Of a stretch of 64,000 nucleotides of DNA, positions 33,683-46,362 are shown piece by piece. The DNA is taken from positions 32,354,501-32,418,500 of the forward strand of contig CM048845.1 of NCBI GenBank assembly GCA_026545225.1, given 5' to 3'. Below the pieces are notes generated by a model that had not been told where the DNA came from, ran no database searches, and worked only from the letters and a program-made list of their open reading frames with translations. This DNA comes from Cornus controversa (Eukaryota; Streptophyta; Magnoliopsida; Cornales; Cornaceae). The translations under genes were made by a program, and so were the position numbers. The number at the start of each line of letters is the position of its first letter. The first letter of the stretch is position 1.

Positions 33683-35448
33683 CATGCATAATTGAACATA
33701 AAATGGATGAAACTTCATCATCCTCATCATTTAACATTCATTCATGTCTCAAAAACCTTACATGTAAAGCACAATCATAAAACATACTCGAATACATGTT
33801 CCCGATGCATTAAAAGTCATATACAAAATGAAAGTGTGCATATAGTCCACTTATCGAATAGGCATTTCAAATATAAACAATAAATGTCCTCTAAGGAAAG
33901 CTAACTATGCTCCACACCAACTCTCGATTGGGGAGACTCCATCACTTATTTGTCATTTCCTGAAAATAGTTAATACTCATAGGATGGGCTCCAACATGCT
34001 CAGTAGAAATGTCTAAAACACAACTCCGCAATTTCTGTGAATACCACATAAAGCCTACATTTGCACTTAATCATATTATGCTAAAAATAGCATATTTCAA
34101 CTACATCATGAGCTACATGTAATGTAACACAATATGCACCTTTTTCTTACATTCCTCCTCCAAACAACCATTGGACTCCAATGACAGGGCCATATAATTT
34201 TATCTTTTTGGGACTTCAATGATAGGGCTATCCTATTATCTCATTATAGGACTGTAATGACAGGGCCATCCTATTCTCTTAAAAAGGACACTAATGATAG
34301 GGCCATCCATTTGATCTCACATCCACCCTCACCACATGCATGCCATGCATAGATATGGATTTCACATGGTCATGCTAAATACGTGTATGTAGCATAGAAG
34401 GTAACATTGTAATCACTTAGCATGCTTGCACATTTCTATATAAGTCTCGCATGCATACACATTTGAATATACATCACATTTTCACATTTTATTGCATTCA
34501 TTTATCACATAAACGATACTTCATAGAGAATCATGCTCATTAGAAAAATTAATCAAACACGTAGATGCCACATTAGCATATATTCATAAAACATTATCAT
34601 TCTTTCACATTTCTCATACAACATACTATATAATCAGATATGGCAATTCAATGTACATAACTTGACCACTTCATGAAAGAATTCATTCAATTTCAAGATA
34701 TAACATGCTTTAACTTTGAGAAATACATAATTATACACAATTAACCAATTGGTTGTCATAAACAACCAATATACTCACACAAACCCCTGATTTCATAGGT
34801 TAGGCATCCCTACCTTAATTTAGGAGAGTTTCTAAACAAAATCTCCAATTCTCACCAAATTCAACTTTTTTTGATTTTGACTTCTAACCGATCAAACTCG
34901 AGCCCTCGTCTTGTAGATCAACTTTCCCTTCTTCGGCATTTTCAAATTCAAGCTCCAAGTCCCCCAATTTCAAGAGAGAATGAAGAAGAATGTATAGAGT
35001 GAAAAATCTTTTGATCGATTGCTATATTGGGAGAGAATGAGAGCTGAATTGAATTTATCTCTTATTTATAGACCTAGACTCGCCAATTTGCCAAAAGGTC
35101 ACTAGTCACTTAACGTACCTTCTTGGACACCATTTTCAATTTAAAAACTCTTACGGACTCGAATTTAATTTCATAATTCATAAAATATTTTATTTAATCT
35201 AATCTCAATATTTGGTATAATTTCGAGATTTTTCAGATTTTCTGAGCCCACAGGAACTACGTCCTGACCTCCACCGACCTAAAAATCCCAATTTTTATCA
35301 AACATTCCCAAAACTTTCCCGAACCCCTATACAAGTTACAAAACATGTATGTCACATTTAAAAAATGCATATCATCATTTAAATCACTTATATGACATTT
35401 AAATGAAAATAAAAAGAAAACTGGCTAAAAATAGTGACGGTCTTTACA
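33683..35448 (-). mobile_element. gypsy LTR (family C), interrupted at left by the copia element
   Basis: The right end is GGTCTTTACA, i.e. the LTR starts TGTAAAGACC on the minus strand. The sequence is similar over more than 1 kb to 60829-62655 (shared AGTAGAAATGTCTAAAACAC-like block, ACCATTGG blocks, AGGCATCC block). It resembles chromovirus LTRs by its TGTA-AAGACCGT start. The left part is cut at the copia LTR end, so the copia inserted into this older LTR and the remaining piece should lie beyond the left window edge. Confidence 0.7.
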
Positions 35449-36230
35449 AAATCCAATCATTATTTTGTTAGGCGTTCGTGCCCTTACTAATTTTTTAATG
35501 CAAGAATGCTAAATTAAAATGCACAAACAAAACACACAATAAAATAATAATAATAAAGTAAAATAAAATGAAATAAAAGTGAGTGAGTGAGTGTGTGATT
35601 TTTCTTTTATAAATAAAAGAAATAAAAATAAATAAAATATAAAATAAACTTGAAGAAAGTGTGACCCTAGAGTTATTTCTAAGTTATTCTATCATAGAGT
35701 TCTCATGCACAAGTTATCAATCTAAAAGAAACTATGTTGTCATAATCTAAAAAGACATATATAAATATATTTGAAAAAAAAAATGTGTACTTAATTGGAT
35801 TCAAAGTAGTGCCCAAGAAGATGCAAAAAATGCAATTCCCAACAATACCACCTATAAAATTTAAGAAGTATCAAGTAAAATAAATAAATAAATAAAAATA
35901 ACACTAAACTAAGAAGAATTACTAACACTAAAACTAAACTAAGAACATTAAATAGATTATTTTTTCTTTTTAAAACCTAGAACCGTGAACTAATAAAGAC
36001 AAGAAACTAAACTAATCGACTAAACTAATATATATATATAGATAAACTTTGGAAATATATTAAAAAATGAACTATTCAAATAAAAAAAATTTAAAAATCA
36101 ATTTTTTTTTCTTTTGGATAATAATAAAGAAAAGAAAGAAAAAAAACTAAATTATAACTATAGAAGAATTAAATCAATCTAAATTTGATTAGTTTCTCGT
36201 TGCGATAACCCGACAACGGTGCCAAAAACT
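35449..36230 (-). mobile_element. Athila/Tat-type element fragment: leader and primer site
   Basis: On the minus strand TTGGCACCGTTGTCGGG (about 36208-36224), a diverged tRNA-Asp-type primer site, lies just after an LTR. Downstream is AT-rich leader with simple repeats (AAATAAATAAATAAAA near 35880, GTGAGTGAGTGAGTGTG near 35580). No coding region. It stops at the gypsy LTR ending at 35448. Confidence 0.6.
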
Positions 36231-37371
36231 TGATGTGTTTTAAAAATAAAATAACTCACAAGTGTACAAATCTATTGAAGTATAGCTTGGCAAGAACAAG
36301 ATCGAACCCAAGGGAATGCTTTAAGAAGAAAAACTAACACAAATTCAAATTAATTTAAAATTAATCTAATTGAACAAAGTTGGTAGATTTGAGAGATTAA
36401 ACTAACATGCAAGTAAAATAACAAGATTAAAATCAAATAGAGAAAATTACTGAGGTATTAGATTCCACCACCACTAAATTCATAAAGCTTCTAATATTCA
36501 TTTACTAATTCTCAAACTTAGAGTAGCTATCAAAAAATCAATTTGTTGCTCACTCAAGATTTAGCAATAAAGCATTATAAAAATATATTAAAATGTAGAT
36601 TTTCCTTCGTTTAAATAATGTAAGATTCTAAGCATTTTATATATCCAATTTAATGAAAGACATAATTTAGTTTCACGTTGTAGAAGAAGATAATGAATAA
36701 ATAAAAGACATAATGAAATAAAATAAACAAATAAAACCCAAATTGTCTCTGTCTTCTCTACCCTGACCTTCACTTGTTTTCTCCTCCCGTCTTCTACTCA
36801 TCTCTTCTTTTATATAAAGGTCCTCTAGGATGTTCTCTAGGTAAAAAAAAGAAAAAAAAGAAACTGCTCAGAAGAAAATCTACCAGAATATTTTCTCTCA
36901 CTTGCAATTCAATCTTGACCTTGAATAAGTGTGATTCACGAAATTTCCATGAACAGGTTAGATTTTCATAGATGTTGAGTTCACTTAATTTTGATAACTA
37001 AGTTGAAAGATATGGTCAAATTACCATAACAAGTGTAATGTTTGCGCAGAATATTGTATAAACTTTGACCCGCAATTTTCACCTCTTAAGTGTCAGAATT
37101 AGAGTTTATTCGTAAATAAAAATATGTTTCCCTATGAATAAGCTTTCTAAAAACTCTAGACTTGCATTAATCCGATACTTGAGCTGAAAGTTATGACCCA
37201 GATAGTAAGGCTACACAGAGAAATCGTGGGCTTTATATTTGTTGAATTTGGGCCTTTTGCACAAACATTACTATAAACCTAAAAAGACACAAAAACACAT
37301 TTATTATTTAAAATAAATTACTAACAAATAAAATTTTGGATATTTATTGTGTAAGAATTATGCATTTACCA
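36231..37371 (-). mobile_element. LTR of the Athila/Tat-type fragment
   Basis: It begins TGATGTG next to the primer site and has a proposed other end TTTACCA at 37371; on the minus strand this gives TGGTAAATGCATAATTC, close in style to the family A and B LTR starts. The right boundary is inferred from that similarity only, so it could be off. The frames inside (36588-36773, 36774-36971) are not genes. Confidence 0.5.
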
Positions 37372-38207
37372 CTAACCAAATGGACACTATGAATTTATTT
37401 AGGAAATAAGGATAAACTTGTCATTTCAATTATTAAAATTAAAAGTGGAGTGCCTGAGGTCAAATGTGGAGTGCTAATATAAACTCCCTTTTTAAAACTT
37501 ATAAATATAGATATAAAAGGTATTCAGAGTTTTCCCATTGATTAATGTTGTGCTCTAAACTGAATATCCTTTTGTAAATTAAATTTTCGGTTTATTAACT
37601 CTCTTAAATTTTGTTGCTTGCCCCCTCTTCAAATTTTTTTAGCAAAATGATTAGAATAGTGAAAGTTATCCCCGAATGAATGACCGAATGTTTCTCAATC
37701 ATTAGATGGTAAAAGTGAAATAAATGTTTGGGTTCTAGATACTATATTTGATGGATGTAAAAAGATTTGGTTTCTTATTCTGTGATAACTTTCATTATAC
37801 ATATCATTACTTATTTTTTTTATTGGCTTCTGATTGTTTATCAATAGCAATTTTTTTTGATTTTTTTTCTTTAAGTTATTGTCTACTTTTGTCATTTTAC
37901 CTCAATGGTATTAAATGGTAATCGAAAAAACTAGTAAGTTTCCTAAAATAGTAAAAGGAAAAAAATAAAATAATTGGAAAACCTAATGAAAGGCCGGGAA
38001 GAATAGCTGAAACTCTTAATATATGTTTAGATAATGCATGAGATAATGATGTATGGGACCCATTTCTGCAATGTGTGGACAACAAGAAATTTCTTATAAT
38101 TCGGTTGTTTGGTTTCGTTTTACTATCATTATTTAAAGAAAAATTGATTAATAATGTTACAAATTGACAGTGTGTAGACTGCTTTCTGCTTATTAAAAAA
38201 AAATTAA

Positions 38208-38245
<38 letters not shown>

Positions 38246-38689
38246 TATGAGAGTGCTAGCTTAAGGTTAGCAAGATATATACATAAAATTACTAAAATTA
38301 TATTAGTAGTTGTAATTGATTAATTGGGATCAGGCTCTTAAGAATAAAAACTTAAAAAGCTACCTGCACAAAAATACATCAGAATTGTTGTGTGCTTTTA
38401 TTAGCTTCTTGTTGAAAGTTTATGCATTTTTTTTAATAAAATAACTGTATCTACTTCTTGCTATAGATCTAATCCAATCCAATGGAGCCATCTCTACCTA
38501 ACTTAGGCAAGCTGGTGGAATGGTGGGCTTGAATAACTGTACTCAGTTTGGATTTAGATTGCAACCGATTCAATCCTTTCAATCTACACAATTATTAAAA
38601 CTTCTCTTGGATAATCGGGCATTCGTTGTTTTAAATTCTAATAAACTATATAGGAGAAGCAAGATAATAGGACAATTTGTCCTTTGGAA
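37372..38689. other. unassigned AT-rich DNA
   Basis: No gene or repeat family recognised apart from the TA microsatellite at 38211-38243. Reading frames here (37695-38085 minus, 38520-38795 plus) lack any domain. Confidence 0.5.
38211..38243. repeat. (TA)n microsatellite
   Basis: About sixteen TA units. Confidence 0.97.
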
Positions 38690-39040
38690 AGTCTTCGAGT
38701 TGAAATTTCATAGAAAGAGCATTGGGACAAACAGTGGCCAGACTGTGACAGACCTGGAATTACTGTGGCACCAGATGGGGTGGGACCTCTTTTAAACGGC
38801 CTTTTCGCAGACCATCTACTACTTTTACTCTACTTTCAGCTTGTCTTTCAATGCACAAGGTTGGGTTACGTTTTTAAGAGGGGCAAATGAGTAGATGGGG
38901 AAAATGGGATATCAGGGATCATTTTCACTCAATCCACGTGAAGGTAGTGGGAAATGAAATTGGCCATCTTGACAAAGGAACATGTTTGGTTTTTATGCCA
39001 TGTTATTAACTTCCATTTAAGTTGATCCTGTGACATAAAT
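38690..39040 (+). repeat. duplicated segment, copy 1
   Basis: Shares about 300 bp with 39828-40150 (common blocks AGTTGAAATT-CATAGAAAGAG, TTTAAACGGCC, CAATGCACAAGGTTGG, TGGCCATCTTGACAAAG, ACATGTTTGGTTTTT). By eye the copies are roughly 80% identical. Function unknown. Confidence 0.85.
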
Positions 39041-39275
39041 TTCATGCATGGATAAACATTTGACTCCGTGTTACAGAAAAGGATCACCTTGGTGTTATGG
39101 GGGTGACACTTCGTGTTGTGATTTCGCTGCCTATTCATGTCATGTGATGACATGAATATCTTGTTATATACATCAACACAAAAATAACACCATTATTAAA
39201 CAAATATTACGAAACAACTTGTCTAATTTGTTTTTTTTTTTTTTTTTCCGAACAATACGTCTAATCTGTTTAATA

Positions 39276-39775
39276 AGGGCTTGTTTGACAATTGCTTTCG
39301 TTTTGTGTTTCTGTTTTCATCCGAAACAGAAACAATATTTTTGTTGTGGAGTGTGTTTAATAGTGATTGAAAATATGTTTGGTAAAGTATAATTCGTTGC
39401 AAGTATTTTGGAAATAAAAATATGAAAACATATTTGGTAAAAAAATGTTGCAAGGTTGAAAAATAAAATGGTTAGTTAGAAAAAGTTATGGTACTGTTCA
39501 ACCCGACAGTGTTTTTGCTACACTAACAAAATATTAGAAAGCTTCAATTTTTTGTTTTCTATTTGGGCCTCTTTTCGACAATAAATGAGATACTAGTTAA
39601 ATGACAATAAAAATTATCAGATGTGTTATATTTTGTTTCACTGCAGTACACCAATTATTACAAATACTATTCAAATGATAACAAAAATTGTCAAACAAAT
39701 TGTAATGTTTTGTTTCAATACAGTACACTGACGGTAACAGAAAATACCAAACAAAAACGTTTCACAAACAAATTT
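39276..39775. mobile_element. possible hAT-type MITE
   Basis: Starts GGGCTTGTTTGACAATTGC and ends with a loosely complementary ...ACCAAACAAAAACG, with an internal direct duplication of TTTTGTTTCA-TGCAGTACAC-like sequence. It lies between the two copies of the duplicated segment. Termini are only approximate. Confidence 0.35.
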
Positions 39776-39827
39776 TGAATAATTATTTTTATTATTAATT
39801 TTTTTTTTTTTTTGAATTCTCTACCGC

Positions 39828-40150
39828 TCAATCAAGTTGAAATTACATAGAAAGAGTATTGGAACAACAAAGGCCAGATTGCGATTTAGCTGTCTTGTCG
39901 TGGGACCTTTTTTAAACGGCCCTTTCCCAATCTACCACTTTTTCTTTGCTTTTAGCTTTCCTTTCAAATTCAATGCACAAGGTTGGATTACATTTCTTTT
40001 TAGAGAGAGAAATGAGTAGATGGGGAAATGGGTATCATTTTCACTCGATAAACGCGAAGGTGGTGGGAATTTAATTGGCCATCTTGACAAAGGGACATGT
40101 TTGGTTTTTTGCCACGTTATTAGTGTAAGTTGATGATATGACATAGACGA
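39828..40150 (+). repeat. duplicated segment, copy 2
   Basis: Second copy of 38690-39040, same orientation, about 1.1 kb downstream. Confidence 0.85.
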
Positions 40151-40292
40151 GGATCACCAAGTTCACCGGTTTGTACCATATCCATGAATGTTGCTTCTTC
40201 TCCGCCAATCATATGTTGCTTAATTTATCACACATTTACAAATATCACCCATTCATTATTTAGCCTTTAATGAAACTATAAAATTACTCAAG

Positions 40293-40448
40293 GATGTGTT
40301 CCGTTATGCCGAATTGGAGCTTTAAAATTAAAATTTATGAAATTAAAAATAATTTATTAATAAAATTATTTTAATCATTAACAAAATTTCTCCATTTTCA
40401 TCAATTTCAATTCCAAAGCTCCAATTTCATACAACCAAACACACCCTA
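40293..40448. mobile_element. foldback MITE-like element
   Basis: The left arm (GATGTGTTCCGTTATGCCGA then ATTGGAGCTTTAAAATT) and the inverted right arm (GGTGTGTTTGGTTGTATGAA then ATTGGAGCTTTGGAATT) pair over about 50 bp with a short AT-rich loop. The GTGTGTTTGG ends are common in plant hAT-like MITEs. The target duplication is not clear. Confidence 0.7.
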
Positions 40449-40549
40449 AGTGTCTTTATAGAATGGAAAAAAAAAATCACCATCATAATGCTACAAACTG
40501 TTCTAAACCATCGCGGTTTTGCAAAAAGAATTCCCTGTAGGTACAAGAA

Positions 40550-40950
40550 ATTGCTCAACTTATTATTGTCAAACAATTCGATACACACACCTAAATTTAA
40601 GAACACAGTTTTTCAGAGAAGGAGAAAGTATCACGAGAGGTGGATTCGAAGATCCCTTTAATTTATAATTCCTTGAATATTTATACAAGTTGGAATTCGA
40701 ATCCTTTTAGGATTTGAATTCCCTCATTTACAGCTAACTTTTCCCTCAAAAATTTTGAATTCTTTTTCAAGTTTTAGGTCTGCATTTGATTTGGGCTTTT
40801 TAGCCTTAAGATGGGGTGACTTGGTCCTTTGTGATTATCGACTTAGCCTTTTAGGCTTTCTGCTGATACATGAGTTCAAGCAGATGTGGGCCTGATCCAT
40901 TTTTTGTACTAGTCTGGCCAATTGGACAGAGTGATAAATTTGTCCCTACA
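40550..40950 (-). mobile_element. probable Tat-type LTR
   Basis: On the minus strand a GAATTGGGGGCAATG polypurine tract (about 40951-40965) precedes TGTAGGGACAAATTTATC, a likely LTR start. The rest is promoter-like. The left end is not defined, and no target duplication is seen. Confidence 0.45.
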
Positions 40951-41466
40951 CATTGCCCCCAATTCTCTTCAGTTATGAAATTCATCATAATGGAGGGAAT
41001 TTGTATTGGTTCTATCATGATTTCTTTATTTGCATCGAGATTTCTCAATTAATGTTGGGTACTAGCGACAACGCAGAGCACATAAGTATCTCCTTCACGA
41101 TTCCTCTTTGCGTTTTGTCATCATACTTGTCATTTTCAGCCACAAATCTTCTGCAACTACCCGACTCATTTTCTGGATTCATTCCCTCTTGAATTTCTTG
41201 GTGTCAATTTGTTTCTTTAGGTTAGTCCTTGTCCATTCGCTTTCATATCTTTTCTTTTCTCTTGAAAATATCTTCTAGTAATAGCGACTGTACCCTTTCT
41301 GACAACCAATAAATTGCTATATCCAGTTCCTCTCACTCTATTACGGAGACTGCTCATCCTACTGCGGTTACAGGAGAGGTGGTCATATCTAATCAGAGTG
41401 TGGTTGCCGCTCCAGTGACAAGGCAGTTGGTTGACCCTGACAAGGTCAGAGAGGAATGTCGTATAC
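40951..41466 (-). other. probable 3' region of the same minus-strand gypsy element
   Basis: Polypurine tract at its left edge, then sequence without a recognised domain. A plus-sense stretch near 41280-41460 reads TAVTGEVVISNQSVVAAPVT and could be a non-pol frame of a Tat element, as some Tat elements carry extra frames on the antisense strand; this is a guess. Confidence 0.35.
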
Positions 41467-42703
41467 TGATAAGCAATGAATGTTGCGCATTCAATGCCCC
41501 TAAAATTATATGAATTAATGTCCTAATAATATTTATTTAATATTTTTATTAATAATTTTAGTCTTTTCATGATTTTAGGTGATTAAGGGTAATTCTGATT
41601 AATAATGATTCAACTGGGCTACAGATGGTGCTATTTTAGTAGAAAGCAAAAACTTGACCCATGACATATGTTTATATTGAATATCAAAATTAAATAGTCT
41701 AAAGAAATGGGCCAAAAATGAATTTAAATGAAGCAAAGGAGCACGGGCCTATTCACATTAAAGACTAGGCCAATTCAGGCCTAGAAAGTTCTGGACTGAT
41801 TTTGGTAATCGGACCATAACTCCATACTCGACTGTCAAAACAACCTAAACTCTTTGTAGGTTGAAGGAAATGCAATTCTGTACATTTTCATATTTCATGA
41901 AAATTTTTTAAAACAGACGCTTACAGCACCTTTCTACCCTATTTGCGCAACTGCCACTTTTTGGGCGCAAATGCCACTTTTTGAGGTGCAATTGCCATTT
42001 TCTTAGGTGCATGTGCTACTTTGGAAGGTGAGGTGTCCCGTTTGTGTTTGCTTCACAAAGTAAAATGGAGAAAAGAAAGAAAAACTAGGGTAGGTTGGAG
42101 GAGAACAACATAGAGAGATATATAGAGATGATTCGTGACGATTATGGGCGAGAAGATAGCGATTTCAACATCGTTCAAGCCTGGACCACCGATCATGAGC
42201 GACTAAACACCATTCTGAGGAAGTGACATAACCCTAACTTATATTTCAATATTTTAAATTGTATATTAATTTGGGAACGATTTAATTTGTGCATGGATTG
42301 TATAACCAAGACATAAACAATAGCTGTGCTCTTGGCTTTAAATTGAATAAATTTTTTTATTGCATATTTACTTTTGTTCTTGTAGAATTAATGCCAATTT
42401 GTAGTGATTAGGATTTGATTCTTTTAAACTGCTATGTTTTGTTAAGATAGGTTATACAATAATTTTCACAGATCATTCAATTCGTACTAAGCGAATATGG
42501 GCTATCATATCATTTGTTAGTCAGATGTATTGGCCATGGTAAGAGAAGACGAGTTATGCTTAATTGTATGTTGAACGAATCCTCTTGATAGATCTGAATT
42601 GGGTTTGTAGCCATTCTTTTCTAAATGTATGGATTAGGCGTCCCAAATTAATACAGTTGTCACTATCAAAAGGTTAGTGCTGAAGTCATTTCTTAGGACC
42701 CTC
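41467..42703 (+). repeat. family B LTR1, left part
   Basis: Starts TGATAAGCAATGAATG. Cut by a chromovirus-type LTR; CCCTC at 42699-42703 is the target duplication. Confidence 0.88.
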
Positions 42704-45700
42704 TGTCATGCCCCAGAATTCGGACCGCCGAGACTTCCCCAGACCGACCCTGAATTCCGAGTCGTGAACCCGTTCACTCAACCCCGTGAACAACATTAAC
42801 CACACTCATGTGATAGTATCAAGCTATGATACCATCTTGTGACGCCCCAATTCTGACTCCCAAAAAATTGGAGGTGAACCCGTTCATTAGACCCCAATGA
42901 ACCTCCTCATATATCTCGGTTACCGCAGAAGCTAACCATACGCACGTAATTATCTATGCATATACTCATCATTATCCATCCCAATGGGCCACACATCGGT
43001 CTATGCATCCATGACCTTCCATTTCCACTCTTAGATCATGAAAAATCATAAAATTTCACATTTTTAAGGTTTACAAGACTTTGAGTAGTCTGAAACTTCA
43101 GTTTGAGTCGCTTGAAACTTCCAAAAAGTTTGTAATTTAAAAAAATAGCACTTTCAGTCACCTCAAACTTCACTTTCAATCTCCTCAAAGTTTCAGTCGC
43201 CTTAAAGTTCACTTTCAGTCGCCTCAAACTTCACCTGACTTGGATTTTTGACAGTATTCTTCAACCTGATTTCAAATGCTAATATCTCACAATCCGTAAG
43301 TCCATTTAACTTGAAATTTGACATGGATCATCCTCAACATGTCTAGTTTCTAACCCAATTTGAATCATCCAAAAATACCAACCACAACTCAAGTTATGCT
43401 CAAATTAGTGGGTGTGAGTCAGATTACCCACTCTTGCACTAAAACATGCATATCTTTCTCAATTTAAATCCAAACAAGGGCCACGACCCATCAAATCGAA
43501 GCTAACACAATTCTATTACTATATACATAAATTCTATTCACTCCTTGAACTCAAAATGAACACTTTTGGACATGTGTCCCCCCCAATGGCTACTTTAATG
43601 CCTCAATGGCCAGCAAGTATATTCACATAACATACATTTCATACTTGAAATGTAATTTCATCTATTTTTCTTACCATCTTCACTCTACAACTCATGCATA
43701 CATACTTTCCATACTCCATTTGCTCATGATTAACCATACAAGAAATCATAATTAAAGAGGAAAATCTCCAACACACACTTTTCTTGAAAGGGGGTACATA
43801 TCATTCATATGGTTTTCTCCCAAGTTTATAGTCATTACAATAATTGATGCATAAAGTTGAAAATGTAACAAATTCTACCATGACTACAACTAAATAATTA
43901 CCGTGCCACAAGCCGGCACAGATAGCCAAATGCACAACTGTCCAAAATATAGCAAAATATAACTAGAACTCTTCTTGGACACTCAAGTCCCATCCGTCAT
44001 CGGTGCCTTATTTGTAAAATATTTAGAATAAAGGGGTGAACACCACTATGGCTCAGTAGAGATACCCCAACCCACCTAAGTGACGACCCGACGCGACCTA
44101 CATGGATGCATGTTACAACATGTCACGTATCATTCAACATACATCATGTTCACTCACAACAATGCATATATATATATATAGGAGCATTGAACACGTATCA
44201 TGCTTCATAATTCAAATGAAGACAATAATCATACGCTTGTCTCTCTCTCGGACTCAACCCAGAACCCTGACATGATTCTTGACCGAATCATAAAACTGAG
44301 ACCCTTTCCACACCATTCCAACTCCGCCACCGAGTATTTACCTACTCCAAGATGACTTAACCCTTTTTCTTAAATTCTCACTGAGTATTTACCTACTCCA
44401 ATGTGAGTAAACCACAATCACCGAGTATTTACCTACTGCAAGGTGATTGGGCAGCCTTTTTAAAATCTCCACCGAGTATTAACTACTCCCAGGTGAGTAA
44501 ACCACCATCACCGAGTATTTACCTACTCCAAGGTGACGTAACCACTCCAACGTCCTCACCGAGTATTGACCTACTCTAGGCCATTCAACCACACTTCCCC
44601 ATTTTCTCACAACGGCCCCAAATATATGCATTTCGAACATATACATATCTAGCATTTAATTTCATGCTCCACAATACACATGCTAATTAATAAAACACCT
44701 AACATGCATTTCATCTCCATAAAGCCACACATATATTTACCTATACATGTGAAACCTAACATATTATACACATATGCGCATAAATCTCATTTAAGCACAT
44801 TTTAATCATGCTCCACCAATGCATACATTTTTTATACAAATATGGCATGCATTTAACTCACTTACAACATATAACACATATATGTCTCACATTTGCACAT
44901 AATTATACATGTACACCACATTAGGCACATAAACATATATGCTCTCATTCTCCCACATTCTTATGCATTTGTCCCTCACATCATGCATACTAGGAGATAC
45001 ACATCTATTGCATATAAGAGATTCAAGAGAAGAAGAAAACACCTTATCCCACCCTTCTTACATCTCTAAAACATGCAATACACACCCTTACTCTCACCAC
45101 TTCACCCGAAACCCTAGAATCGACAAGTAGATGAGAAAGAACACCCCTACCTAAAAAATGAAGGCCTTCCAAGCAATTCTCAAAATCCTAGCAATGTCAA
45201 CCTTGCCAAATCGCAACTTTGATCAGTTCAAAGGGAAGCCCTAGCCGTCCCCTACGTATCTCCCTTCTTCGGCAGAACTTGAATTGCACCCGAAGACCTC
45301 CAAAACCTAGAGAGAAGGAAGAGAGAAGAAGTGGGAGCAATGTAGAGAGAGAAATAGCTGTGAGATATGAAATATCTCTGCAGATTTGACCATTTAAGGT
45401 CCCTAGGTCACTAAAAGACCAAAATACCCCGGGCCACTTAACACACCTTCCCGGACTCCGTTTTTGATTTTAAAAACTCCTACGGTCTCGAAATCATTTT
45501 CTTAACTCTCTAAACATTTCATATAAGCCATTATCAAAAATAAATATTTTTGAGAATTTTTTTGGATTTTCGAGCCCACTTAAGTTACATTCTGGGCCCC
45601 AGTTTGACCAAAAAGTCAAACATCTCCAAATCCTCCAAAAAGTTCCCAAAACCTTTAAAACACACCCCAAACATGTTCCCCACATTCAAAATATGTTAAA

Positions 45701-45776
45701 CATTACTCAAAATGCATTTATGGCAATTATTATACAAAAAATACAAAACCAACCAAAATTGGTCACGGTCTCTACA
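42704..45776 (-). mobile_element. chromovirus-type LTR insertion (family D relative)
   Basis: 3073 bp between perfect CCCTC duplications (42699-42703 and 45777-45781). On the minus strand it begins TGTAGAGACCGTGACC like the Tekay LTR at 17657 and shares long blocks with it. Near its far end, at about 42838, is one LTR terminus (GGGGCGTCACA) followed by a primer-site-like ATGGTATCATAGC, then another ~120 bp closing with a second terminus GGGGCATGACA. It is therefore more than a plain solo LTR. A hairpin-repeat array lies at 44324-44580. Confidence 0.85.
44324..44580. repeat. array of six hairpin-forming repeats
   Basis: Six units, 40-50 bp apart, built on CACCGAGTATTTACCTACTC followed by CAAGGTGA. 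Inner arms GAGTA/TACTC pair in nearly all, outer arms pair with changes on both sides: CTCAC/GTGAG in the second unit (44377-44407), ATCACC/GGTGAT in the third (44417-44447). Located inside a gypsy LTR. Confidence 0.9.
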
Positions 45777-45781
45777 CCCTC

Positions 45782-46041
45782 TCTCTAGTGTCTATCAATT
45801 ATTTATGTTGTTATTTCATGTTATTTAATTTTAATACCTTAGAATTAGAAAATAAAACAAATTATTTTTTAATTAAATTAGACATGGTCTTGATAGCTTA
45901 ACAACGAAACTAACGCAGTTTTTGTGGATTCGACCACTACTCACCACTTTACTAATTTTAGTAGAGTATTTGTATGTTTATATAAATTCTCTTTTTTTGA
46001 AGAGTAAAACAACAACGACACTATTACATAAAATTTTATCA
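45782..46041 (+). repeat. family B LTR1, right part
   Basis: Continues the LTR after the insertion and ends TTTTATCA at 46041. A primer site TGTGTCGTTGCCGGGGA follows at 46064-46080. Confidence 0.88.
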
Positions 46042-46362
46042 TATTTTGCACATCGAACAAAATTGTGTCGTTGCCGGGGACTATGGTTCTGATTGCGTTG
46101 TTAAGTTTAAATACTAAGTCTAGTTTAATTATAACTTTGGACTTGTATATATTCTATTTTTAATTTTTTTAGGTGTTTTGTGTGTTTGAATATAGGTGCA
46201 AGACCTACTACCAAGTGGAAAGAAATTAAAATTTCAGGACCTCTAGCGAGTCTTTGTATTTTAATTCATACACTTATGTTTAGGATAGTTATAAATTGTC
46301 CTACTACGGATAATATTATGATTTTTATTAAGTGATAAATTGTCCTACTACGAGACAATATT

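Noticed and set aside
33683-35448. Independent solo LTR with its own target duplication
   Set aside because: Only the right terminus is visible; the left end is cut by the copia element, so a duplication cannot be tested here.
38520-38795. 91-residue plus-strand frame in the duplicated region
   Set aside because: Not kept in the second copy of the duplication and has no known domain.
41280-41460. Serine-rich frame as a host gene start
   Set aside because: Runs into the family B LTR and sits beside a gypsy polypurine tract, so an element-derived origin is more likely.
44324-44580. CRISPR-like array
   Set aside because: Repeats are imperfect hairpins with spacers of uneven length inside a plant LTR; no cas genes and a plant setting.
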